Positions 8,890 through 18,500 of a stretch of 64,000 nt of DNA are shown here, in pieces. The DNA is from Clostridiales bacterium (lineage in GTDB: Bacteria > Bacillota > Clostridia > Lachnospirales > Lachnospiraceae): contig JAJQBI010000039.1 in assembly GCA_021203365.1 (NCBI GenBank), positions 1 to 64,000 of the forward strand, written 5' to 3'. The notes beneath the pieces are model-generated. The model worked only from the letters and a program-made list of their open reading frames with translations. It ran no database searches and was not told the DNA's origin. Positions within the stretch are counted from its first letter, which is position 1. Each line of letters opens with the position of its first letter. Both the position numbers and the translations under genes were made by a program.

Positions 8890-9175
8890 TACCGTCTCCA
8901 CCTCCCTGTGCAGTTACTTCTGTGATGCGAGAAAAATATTCTGCAGCCTCCGCCGGCGAAATCGTTTCATAATAATCTGCGCCATACTTCCGCTCAATGA
9001 ACGGTTGCAAAAGCTTATCAAACTTCGCCGTCCACGCCGCCTGTTCCTTTTCTCGTTTCTCCTTCATCCGTTTCTTCAGTTCCGTATCCTTTTCCCTCAG
9101 CTTTTTCAGCTGCTCTTCTGCTTTTTGTATCTGCCCTGCCAGCTTCTCCTGCTGTTTCTCCATTTCCATCTTCAT
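8858..9175 (-). CDS. small coiled-coil protein of the conjugative element
   Basis: 105 residues. The first 55 form a strongly charged Lys/Glu coiled coil. A conserved-looking middle follows (FDKLLQPFIERKYGADYYETISP), then a Gly/His-rich tail. AGAGGGG stands three bases before the ATG, and a perfect 15-bp hairpin ends immediately before that site. It resembles the small DUF4315-type coiled-coil proteins of such elements, but I would not assign it there. Confidence 0.6.
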   Translation of the reverse strand: MKMEMEKQQEKLAGQIQKAEEQLKKLREKDTELKKRMKEKREKEQAAWTAKFDKLLQPFIERKYGADYYETISPAEAAEYFSRITEVTAQGGGDGNGHSGGYEDH

Positions 9176-9191
9176 TGTCCCCTCTCAAGAA

Positions 9192-9227
9192 ATCTGGGGA
9201 AGATTGTTCGTCCAATCTTCCCCAGAT
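9192..9227. promoter_or_regulatory. perfect 15-bp intercistronic hairpin
   Basis: ATCTGGGGAAGATTG (9192-9206) and its exact complement (9213-9227) flank a six-base loop. It lies between the DUF5688-like gene and the coiled-coil gene, right next to the latter's ribosome site. Only TTTCTT follows on the minus strand, so it is at best a weak terminator; an mRNA-stabilising or processing element is equally possible. Confidence 0.8.
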
Positions 9228-9260
9228 CACATACTGTGACTTTTGATGCTGCAGCACCTG

Positions 9261-10415
9261 TTATCTTCCGGCGTGTTTCTTCATCGTTCTTCTCTGTTGC
9301 TCCGTTTTTACCGCTTGTGAAAGTTCTTCTCCTTCTGCTGCTGGGCGCGAATTGCTAAAAATATCATCCTTCACCCCCAGTGTTTCCGGCTTTAATACAT
9401 CGTCTTTACTTACTTCCAGCAACTTATAGTCCTGCGCAAGGGACGGTGCATACAATATTTTACTGACAGGATCATACTCATGGACGAAATCTGAAAGCTG
9501 AAGGTCTGGTTTTAAAGATACAGTATTAGCATCTTCGATGATATCATCCATCTCCCTGCTTGTTATATATTCTGTCTTTGGGGCGATAATTATCTCTTGC
9601 ACGGAAGATGGAATAATATAGAAGCCTTCTGGGTACATATCTGATATCCGGTCTAGCAGTCCCGGATAGAACAGAACACTTGCCCCACGATGCACCTCCT
9701 GGTTTGACAACATTATCATACCATTGCTGCCGATTTCTATATTATCCCTGAGATTCTCCGGCATATCCGCTGCAGAAATTCCAAACATATTTAGCATCAT
9801 ACCGTTACAGTCAATTATCTGTGCAGGATAACGCGCCATCGAGTTTTTTGATGCCTGGGCGTGAAGTTCTTCTGTTGTCACTCCATAGCGTGCTTTCATC
9901 TCGTTTGTAATTGGAAATGAATAACTTCCATTTTTACCTCGCCCTACCTCAACCTTATAGATCGCTGCAATATCTCCCATTTTACAGTGTGGAAAATTGG
10001 CAAGCATGTCCGCATTTTTCGTGCATCCCGCAATATCCAGAATTACATTTTCCTTCGCATAATCCCAGCTTGTCATTGATTTTCTGAGATCCGGAAGATT
10101 ATCCCTGGCAAATACAGGGGATTCCTTCTTCTGCGCATCGTGCTGAACCTGCAAATCTGATATTTCATTCATCAGTTGTGGCAGTTCCCTGCCTTCCTTA
10201 TAAGAAGTATAGAAATCATCCAGATAAAGCACAGGTGCCACGCTCTCATCAGGTTCTTTAATAGTAAATACCATTTTCGATCCGCCTGCCAGATATATCT
10301 CGGAAACATTGATATCCCAATCCTGGTAAGATTTCGGAAGATAGTTTTTTACATTCATTTTTACATATTCGCAGAATTCATTTAAATCCATATTTTCATT
10401 GATCCGATCACTCAT
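9261..10415 (-). CDS. DUF5688-like element protein
   Basis: 384 residues. The pattern fits DUF5688: an N-terminal segment around FCEYVKMNVKNYLP, the middle block GDIAAIYKVEVGRG ... ITNEMKARYGVTTEELH, and a C-terminal block YPEGFYIIPSSVQEIIIAP. Such proteins are common in mobile elements of gut Clostridia and have no known function. GGAGG stands eight bases before the ATG, inside the end of the 61-codon gene it overlaps, so the two are coupled. Confidence 0.68.
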   Translation of the reverse strand: MSDRINENMDLNEFCEYVKMNVKNYLPKSYQDWDINVSEIYLAGGSKMVFTIKEPDESVAPVLYLDDFYTSYKEGRELPQLMNEISDLQVQHDAQKKESPVFARDNLPDLRKSMTSWDYAKENVILDIAGCTKNADMLANFPHCKMGDIAAIYKVEVGRGKNGSYSFPITNEMKARYGVTTEELHAQASKNSMARYPAQIIDCNGMMLNMFGISAADMPENLRDNIEIGSNGMIMLSNQEVHRGASVLFYPGLLDRISDMYPEGFYIIPSSVQEIIIAPKTEYITSREMDDIIEDANTVSLKPDLQLSDFVHEYDPVSKILYAPSLAQDYKLLEVSKDDVLKPETLGVKDDIFSNSRPAAEGEELSQAVKTEQQRRTMKKHAGR

Positions 10416-10593
10416 CGCTATCCTCCTCCGCTTCCGCTGTTTTCTCCGATTTGATCGGTTTCTCCGGGTTCTCCGGTTTACCTGCCTTCTCCAAGTCCAC
10501 GCGCTCCTGCTGCATTTTCATCAGCGCATCCACATACGCATAAATCCTGGCCTCCCGTTTTACTGTTTCTTCTTTAAATTCACAAACAATCAT
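10408..10593 (-). CDS. small hypothetical protein
   Basis: 61 residues with an AGGAGG site at spacing 8. Residues 1-40 look helical (EARIYAYVDALMKMQQERVDLEK); the rest is a charged Pro/Lys/Glu tail. It sits 18 bases after the DUF3849-YodL gene and overlaps the next start by eight bases. No family recognised. Ribosome site and tight packing are the evidence that it is real. Confidence 0.6.
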   Translation of the reverse strand: MIVCEFKEETVKREARIYAYVDALMKMQQERVDLEKAGKPENPEKPIKSEKTAEAEEDSDE

Positions 10594-10611
10594 ATTGCAT
10601 CCTCCTACTTT

Positions 10612-11577
10612 TTAGTGTGTTTTTTGCTTTTTCTGCTTCTGTTCCGGTTTTTTATCTGTTTTCTCCTGCGCCGGATGCCGTTCCGAATTTTCTTCTTTCT
10701 GCGGAGATTCCTTATTTCTGGTATCTCCTGTCATCATCCGCCTCTCCTGTACAAAATCCGGCAGCTCCGTAAATCCGACGCTGTCCACATACCAAGCCTT
10801 CGTTTTTCCATCCTGATTCATCAGAATCACATCACTCACGGAAAGGGAATGACCGATGAAATCTTTCGGAAGAGCCAGGTTAAACCGTTCAAAAATCATA
10901 TCCAGTTTTTCCACTTCAGAAAGAGTCTCTGTTTTCGAGAGATTGCTGACATAGATCAGGTCATAATCTGCTCCGCTCACCTTATGATTCATCTTTTGTA
11001 AAAGCTTCGTGCCTTCAAACAGATATTCCCTTCCTGCGCCATCCCGGTTGATCTGATAGATTCCAAAGGAATCCGCGCTACCGTTCAGGAGCATTTTTTC
11101 TACGGGTATCTGCTCCATGCGTTTTACTTCTGTCCGGAACAGATTGATAAAGCCATTCAGCACAGCCGGGTGGCTTGTCACAAGGGTGTGAGGCTGGATC
11201 AGCTGCACCGGATTCGATTTGTTCATTTCTGCCGCCATTCGGGGACAGGTTTTTACCGCCCAGCTTTTATTGTCCCATGAAAATCTGCCATCATAGCTTT
11301 TGTACAACACAGTGGCAGCCAGAACAAAAGCAACCCGCTCCGCGCCGAATCTTTCCATCACAGGAGCTACGGCTTTATCATTCAGCCTCATCCCATCAAA
11401 ATGACTGCTGATTGTTTCCTCTATCGCCGTGCTGCAGGCATCGTTCAATCGATTTGATGACCGGAAAGTATCTACCTCCCCATGTTCCTGTGCATACGAA
11501 AAGCTTTCCTTGTACACAGGTGGATAATCGGCGGATGATTTTGTTATTTCAGTATCTCGCATTTCTTTATCTGGCAT
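10612..11577 (-). CDS. DUF3849 and YodL-domain protein
   Basis: 321 residues. The N-terminal domain (about 15-135) matches DUF3849 (YAQEHGEVDTFRSSNRLNDAC, then FDGMRLND and FGAERVAFVLAATV). The C-terminal domain (about 165-275) matches the YodL-like pattern (YQINRDGAGREYLFEGTKLL, ADYDLIYVSNL, FIGHSLSVSDVI, WYVDSVGFTELPDF). Both domains are frequent in Tn1549-type elements, often fused to the giant helicase protein; here they stand alone. The tail is Lys/Gln-rich. GGAGGAG precedes the ATG. Confidence 0.82.
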   Translation of the reverse strand: MPDKEMRDTEITKSSADYPPVYKESFSYAQEHGEVDTFRSSNRLNDACSTAIEETISSHFDGMRLNDKAVAPVMERFGAERVAFVLAATVLYKSYDGRFSWDNKSWAVKTCPRMAAEMNKSNPVQLIQPHTLVTSHPAVLNGFINLFRTEVKRMEQIPVEKMLLNGSADSFGIYQINRDGAGREYLFEGTKLLQKMNHKVSGADYDLIYVSNLSKTETLSEVEKLDMIFERFNLALPKDFIGHSLSVSDVILMNQDGKTKAWYVDSVGFTELPDFVQERRMMTGDTRNKESPQKEENSERHPAQEKTDKKPEQKQKKQKTH

Positions 11578-11597
11578 TTGCTCTCCTCCAATCTCAA

Positions 11598-12245
11598 CTA
11601 TCTGCTGTTTTTCCTTTTATGCCTGTTTCTTCGGGATTCTCCTGCTCTTTCCTTCTGATGATCTGCTTTTTCATCACTACAGTTTAAGCCCGACTTCGCT
11701 CCTTTTTTTGTCGGGACGAATTTTCTATGACAACGGTAGGCAAGCCCGGACCTGCACATATCTTGCAGCCAATCGTCAAACTGCTGATACTCCTTCTTAT
11801 CAATGATTTTCTCATAGACCTGCTCCATCTGCTCTTTTGTGAACAGCCGCTTCTCCAGCTCGGGAAAGTTTTCCCTCACATCCTCGGCAAAGCGGAAATA
11901 TTCCCTATAGTAATCATCAAAAGTGTCAATATCTCCCTGATCCCGGAATGTCACGTGAGCTTTATCTTTCACGAAAGCCGTAACCTCATAAAACTTCGTT
12001 TCGCTGATAATCCATGTGATTGCCTCCTTCAGGACATCAAGCGATTGGCACGAGAAATAGTGACCGTAAATCCTTCCGTCCGCCGAATAAATCTCAACAG
12101 AAAACCAATAATCTGAACGTGAAAAATCAACACGGTCTGCATATTGGTATCCCTTTTCCGTCCCACGATCCTTCACCCGTTCAAGCTCGGCCAATCGGTC
12201 CTTCGCGTACTTCGATTGCATTTCATAAAAATTCTGTAGTGCCAT
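11598..12245 (-). CDS. hypothetical element protein
   Basis: 215 residues from the ATG at 12245, chosen because AAAGGAG stands four bases upstream; the open frame extends further but has no site there. It is soluble, with aromatic-rich segments (SDYWFSVEIYSADGRIYGHYFSC; DDYYREYFRFAEDVRENFP) and a basic C-terminal tail. I do not recognise it. An imperfect 10-bp inverted repeat (GTGTCTGGCA with TGTCAGACAC, minus strand) lies in the 81-base gap upstream and may form a hairpin. Confidence 0.6.
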   Translation of the reverse strand: MALQNFYEMQSKYAKDRLAELERVKDRGTEKGYQYADRVDFSRSDYWFSVEIYSADGRIYGHYFSCQSLDVLKEAITWIISETKFYEVTAFVKDKAHVTFRDQGDIDTFDDYYREYFRFAEDVRENFPELEKRLFTKEQMEQVYEKIIDKKEYQQFDDWLQDMCRSGLAYRCHRKFVPTKKGAKSGLNCSDEKADHQKERAGESRRNRHKRKNSR

Positions 12246-12326
12246 GGGGCTCCTTTCTTCACAGTGTCTGACAAAGCCAACAAACAAACTCTCATTGCCC
12301 TGCTGCCAGACACCCATTTATGACAG

Positions 12327-12557
12327 TCAATGAAGCTTTCCTTTATTTCTCTTCTGACGCATCCTGTCTGAATCCCGAGAAACCCTGCCGATAGCTGCGG
12401 CTGCAGTCGGATCAGCATGAGTTGGCCGATTCTCCCTGACCGTCAGCATTTCCTGCATTTCGTAATTTTCCTGCCTCGTGATCCAGTGGATAACCGGCTC
12501 ATATCCATCCGTCATCCTAATCATCTCCTCTTTATTAATAAGTCCCCACACTGCCAT
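12327..12557 (-). CDS. small hypothetical protein coupled to the giant gene
   Basis: Up to 76 residues. The first ATG overlaps the stop of the giant gene (TAATG), which would couple translation. A better ribosome site (GAGGAG) precedes ATGs at 12524 and 12515, giving 62-65 residues. The product is short and charged, with a Lys/Arg-rich end (SDRMRQKRNKGK). No family recognised. Confidence 0.5.
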   Translation of the reverse strand: MAVWGLINKEEMIRMTDGYEPVIHWITRQENYEMQEMLTVRENRPTHADPTAAAAIGRVSRDSDRMRQKRNKGKLH

Positions 12558-15500
12558 TATCTGTAAGGATACATTTTCGGTTTTGTGCTCCGAAAACGGC
12601 TCTGAGCCACGTTCTGCCTGTTTGGGCTGTTTTGGCTGTTTTGGCTATTTTGAGTGTTTGGATTGCTTTGACTATTTGGGTTACCTTGCCAGCGTTGGCT
12701 TCCCTGATTTGACTGCCAACCACAGGATTGTCCCGTTTCGTCTCTTCCTAGAATGTCCCCGACAGAAGCTGGCTGATTTCTTCCGCCCGATGATACTGGC
12801 TCTGCCGGCGTGGCCTTTTCACCCACACCAACCGCATCCATACTGTCTTTTTTATCCATATTCAAAAGAGCATTTAACTCCGCAAGACGTGCAGATTTCT
12901 CCGTCAGTTCCTGTTCTTTCGGGAATGGCTTTTTCAGTTCTTCCTGTGCGTTCTGCATCTGCTGCCGCAGGTTCTCCAGTTTCTGCTCCGCCTCCGGCAG
13001 CAGTTTCTCTCCAATCGAAGTCAATGCATGGTTGATACGTGTGATGTTGCCGGTCGGGTCTTTTCCAAGCTCTACATAGTGCCGACCACCGCTTTTTTGA
13101 AGAATCAGAGTAAATTTCTGCGTAAGCATGACGAACCCTGCCTGCATGGAAAAGCCATGGTATTCTCCGATCACTCCATCTACCCCCGCTGCCCTCATCG
13201 CAATGGCAGCACTGATAATCGCCTCACCCGCTTCCTTGTATTCTGTGTAGACCGTCCCATTGACTGTCATCGAAAAATGCTCCTTATCCAGCGCAGGGAT
13301 TGCCGCTACCGCTTCCGCATCTGATTTCATGCCGGCAATATACTGCTCGGTTGCCTTGATCTCACCCGGATACTTTTTTGCAACATCTGACTCCAACTGA
13401 TAAAACTGGCTTTTATAATTCGCTTTCAAAAGCTTAAGCTTGCTCACATCCACATCCAGCGACATCTTTTCCTTTATATAAGGATTGCTTGTCGCAAGAG
13501 CCTTGATTTCTGCATAAGTCAAAGCCGTATCATCCACATCCTCTGCAGAGCGGACCGGCGATTTTGAAGTCATGATCTGCGAAATAAATTTCTGCTTCGT
13601 CTCCAGGGTCTGCCAGCTAAACGCATCAAAGGTTCCTTCCGTAACATAGCGGTAGATTTTTACTTTTTTGTTCTGGTTTCCCTGCCGAAGGATACGGCCC
13701 TCACGTTGCTCCAGATCAGACGGTTTCCACGGCACGTCCAGATGATGCAGCGCGATCAGCCGGTCCTGCACGTTCGTGCCGGCTCCCATTTTTGCGGTTG
13801 AGCCAACTAAAATACGGACCTGACCGGTCCGCACTTTTTTAAACAATTCTTCTTTTTTTACTTCCGTGTCCGCGTTGTGGATAAACGCAATCTCCTCCGG
13901 AGGCACTCCCTTCACAATCAGCTTATTGCGCAGGTCGTCATAGACATTAAAAGAGCCGTCTTTTTTCGGTGTGGAAAGATCCGAAAAAACGAGCTGAGTC
14001 AGCCGCTTTTCTTCCGTTTCTTTCCAGATTCTATAAATGTTATCAACGCAGCGGTTCACCTTGCTGTTTTCATCATCCGGGAGCATATCGTTCAGCAGGC
14101 GCTGATCCAGTGCCAGCTTTCTTCCATCGGTCGTTATCCGTAACATATTATCGACCGATGAATCCACGCTTCCGTTCCGAACTAAATCCGCGCGTTTAGA
14201 AAAAGTCTCCACCATTTCCTTTTGGATCTCGCTCGGCTGTAGTTTCTCATCTATAAACTCCGACTCTGGAACAGGAAGATTCAGCATATCAGCTGTCTGC
14301 ACATCCGCACATTCCCGGAAAACCGAAATCAATTCCGGCAAGTTATAGAAGCGGGCGAACCTTGTTTTCGCCCGGTAGCCGGTTCCTTCGGGGCTAAGCT
14401 CGATCGATGTGATTGTTTCACCGAAGCTCGCAGCCCAGGCATCGAAATTCCCCAAGCCCATCTCCTGTAGTGTGTCATACTGCAAATATCGCATAATAGT
14501 GTACAATTCTGACATCGTGTTGCTCACAGGTGTACCAGTAGCAAAAGTCACTCCCTTTCCGCCGGTGATCTCGTCCATGTACTGGCATTTCATGAACATA
14601 TCGGAAGATTTCTGTGCATCCGTCTGCGCAATCCCGGCTACGTTATTCATTTTTGTATACAAAAATAGGTTCTTGTAATAATGTGACTCATCTACAAATA
14701 ATTTGTCAACTCCGAGTTGTTCAAATGTGACTACATCATCCTTCCTGCTCTGGTCGTTCAGTTTCGCCAGCTTTGCTTCCAGAGAACGCTTTGTCTTCTC
14801 CAGCTGCTTCACCGTGAAGCTGCGCTTTCCCAGCCCGGATGCATCGGCATCCGAAAGGGCGAGCATAATATCATCAATCTGTCGTTCAATGGACGCCGCC
14901 TGTCTCTCAACTGAAAGCGGAATCCGTTCAAACTGGCTATGCCCGATGATAATTGCATCATACTGCCCGGTTGCAATCCTGGAGCAAAATTTTTTCCGGT
15001 TCGCCGGTTCAAAATCCTTTTTTGTTGCCACCAGGACATTCGCTCCCGGATACAGCCGCAGGAAATCACTTCCCCATTGCTGCGTTAGATGATTTGGCAC
15101 TACAAACAGACATTTCCGAGCCAGTCCAAGACGGATGCTCTCCATTGCCGCGGCAGTCATCTCGAACGTCTTCCCAGCCCCAACGCAGTGGGCCAGGAGT
15201 GTATTATTACCATATAAAATATGGGCGACAGCGTTCCTCTGATGCTCCATCATCGTGATCTCCGGATTCATCCCAACAAACTGGATATGACTTCCGTCAT
15301 ACTCACGCGGACGAATGGAGTTGAACAGGGTATTGTAAGTCCTGCAGATATCTTCCCGCCTGCCCATGTCACGGAAGATCCAATCCTTAAATTCATCTTT
15401 GAGCAGCTCCTGTTTCTGTTGGGCAAGGGTCGTTTCATTCTGGTTCAGGACACGCTTTTCTTTTCCATTGTCATCGGTAACGGTATCATAGATTTTCGTA

Positions 15501-18500
15501 TCCCGCAGGTTCAGGGCATCCTCAAGCAGCCGGTAGCCGTTAGCGCGTTTTGTACCATACGTGGAATTAGTCCTTACATTATACTTATCAAACGACTTCC
15601 CGGTTATCTGCCATTGCCCGGTGTGCTTCGAATACAGGACTTTGATGTGGTCCCGCATACGCCAGGGTGGCCGGAACATCTCTTCCATAAACTCCTGGAT
15701 ATATTCCTGCTTCACCCAGGTAGCCCCCAGACGCACTTCAATCTCCGATGCATCCAGGTCTTTCGGCTGCACTTTTTCCAGATATTCCACATTTACGGCA
15801 TATTTCCCATCGTGCGCAGCAGCTGCTTTTGCCGCCTCCAGTTTTTTCCTTACATTGCCGGACAGATAATCGTCCGCCGTATGCCAGCCCGCAGTCTCGT
15901 CTTCCTGCACTTCTTCTGCAGGGTCGCGGAAAATCACTCCCTGCAGATCCTGAATGATTTTTCCATACTCCCCAGGTGTGCCAAGCAATTCCGCCATATA
16001 GGGAAGATCCACCTTTGCCTTTTCCCCAATAGAGAGAGCGAGCGCGTCGCTGGCCGTATCCACATGGGACACCGGTTCTGCTCTGCGGATTGTCCTACGC
16101 GTAAAAATGTCTGCTTTGCGCTCCAGATTTCCATCTTCATCCAGCATCTCCAGGGACGCCAACAGGCTGTAGCTGTTGTCATTGGAAAACGCCCGCTTAT
16201 TTGATCTGCTGTTGATCAGCCCATACTGGGAAGTGAATGAATCATACTGGCTTTCCAGTCGCTGCTGCAGCTTTTCCACTTCTTCGTCGCTGCCATCGTT
16301 AAGCTGGCAGTCGATCAGTTCTCGGACGGTATCGCGCAGACCGACCATCCCCAGCACTCGCGCTTTCATATCTTTCGAGAGGGTCATCTTCCGCATCTGC
16401 GAATTCTCGCGATAGTAGACTTCCCCATCCCTCGCCGTGAAGCTGAAGTTCTTTACAGCCGGGTCAGCCGGAATCATAGTTGTATCTTCAACCAGTTCGT
16501 CATCTACAGGTTCATATTCTGTTATCTGTCCACTGATGTGGCTTATCGCCTCATGCAGCTGCAGAGACAGCTCCGCGCCCTCAATCGGTTTGACCGTCAC
16601 CTCCTGCCTGCCATACTGCGTACTCTCCGTTGTAAACTCCCCCAGCACCATTTCCGGATGCTGTACAAAATAGGAATTGACCATATATCCTTCTGGCGTG
16701 GTGCCAAGTTCTACCCAGGATGGATGCTCGATACTGGCGCGGTCGCGCTTCTGTAAAAACAGGATATCTGCAACCACTCCCGTGTTGGCATTTCGGAGGA
16801 ACGCATTCTTCGGCAGCCGGACTGCCCCCAACAGATCTGCCCGATTGCCGATATACTCCCTCACGGATGAATTCACCTTGTCCATTGTCCCACTCGAAGT
16901 GATAACCGCAATCACACCTCCCGGACGCACCAGGTCAATCGACTTCGCTATAAAATAATCATGGATCAGGAAATTCTGCCGGTCATACCGCTTATCCGCT
17001 ACTTTATAAGAGCCAAATGGGACATTCCCGATCACACAGTCAAAAAAATTATCCGGGTACTGCGTTGTCTCAAAGCCCTGCACAGAGATCGTATTCTTCT
17101 GATACAGCTGCTGTGCAATCCGGCCTGAAACACTGTCCAGCTCAACGCCATACATCCTGGCGTTTTCCATACTTTCCGGGATCAAACCCATGAAATTCCC
17201 GACACCGCAGGACGGCTCAAGGATATTTCCTGAACGGAGCCCCATTCGCTCAAGAGCTTCATACATGGCCTTGATAACGGTCGGGGAGGTGTAAAATGCG
17301 TTCAGCGTAGACGCCCTCGCTTCCTTATATTTATCCTCTGTAAGCACAGAGCGAAGCTCCTGATATTCACCACTCCATCCTTCCGCCCTTTCATCAAAAG
17401 CCTGCGGGATACCACCCCAGCCGACATAACGCGATAGCACCTCCTGTCCCTCTGCGGTTGCCAGGCGGTTTTCAGTTTCCAGTTTCTTCAACAGATGAAT
17501 TGCATTCATATTTGCCCGGAACTTTGTTTTCTGTCCACCCGCTCCCAGATCATCGTCTGAGATGCGGAAGTTGATGCGTTCCTGAGGCTGCGGCTCTGAG
17601 TCAGATTCTACTTCTTTTTCTGTTTCAGATTCTGTTTCGGTTTCTGTCTCGGTCTCTATCTCGGTGTCTGTCTCAATTTCCGTCCTTATCTCTGTTTCTT
17701 TTTCGTGCTGCTCTTCTGCCGTCTGTTCTAAACCTTCAGAGGATACTGGTTCTACTTCTCCTTCCGCCGGATTCAATTCCAATACGATACTTTTAAGTCT
17801 TACATTCTCCGGACCGTCCGTAGTTTCTTCTACATCTCCTGCATCTTTTGTCTTATCGCGTGGTCGTATCCGTTCTGCCTCATCTGCATTCAATGGCAGC
17901 TGATATTTTTCTCTGGCGGCTTCGACTTCTTCCTGCGTCATGGCATCTTCGGATAAAGATTCAATCAGATCAGCCGAAATCCCGCTGCTGTCATCTTGCA
18001 AACGTTCTTCCGCATCAGCAATCAGCTGCATCTGTTCCGGTGAAAAGTCCGGATCTGCCAATGGTACGATATCCAGTTCCTTTTGAGCCGCATTATAAAT
18101 CACATCCATCTGCTCACCGCTGAAATCATCATGATTCACGCTGTTTTGCTCCAGAGCATCCGTAACCCGCATTTCTGTAGAAAAATCATAGATTGGTTCT
18201 TCCTCTTCGTAATACGAGCGGACAAATTCTACGGACTCGCTCCGAAAGATCGGATAGCGGGCTTCTTTAACCATCGTCATATCCTGCAGGCTGACGATTC
18301 CAGTCTGATAATCCACGGTATCAATACGGAATTCCCGGCCATCCACATGAATCACCGCGTCCAAGGGCAGATAGTCTTTCCAGCTGAAATATTTCGTCAG
18401 CCGGTGCGTACCGTTTGGCCTCTCACTCATTAAGGCAAGGCTCTCGCCCTTTTTCCGGATCATTTCAGAAAATGCAGCCCACTGGCTCACCGGGAAAGCC

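Noticed and set aside
15221-16204. 327-codon plus-strand frame opposite the helicase
   Set aside because: Lies wholly antisense to conserved helicase coding DNA; no start signals.
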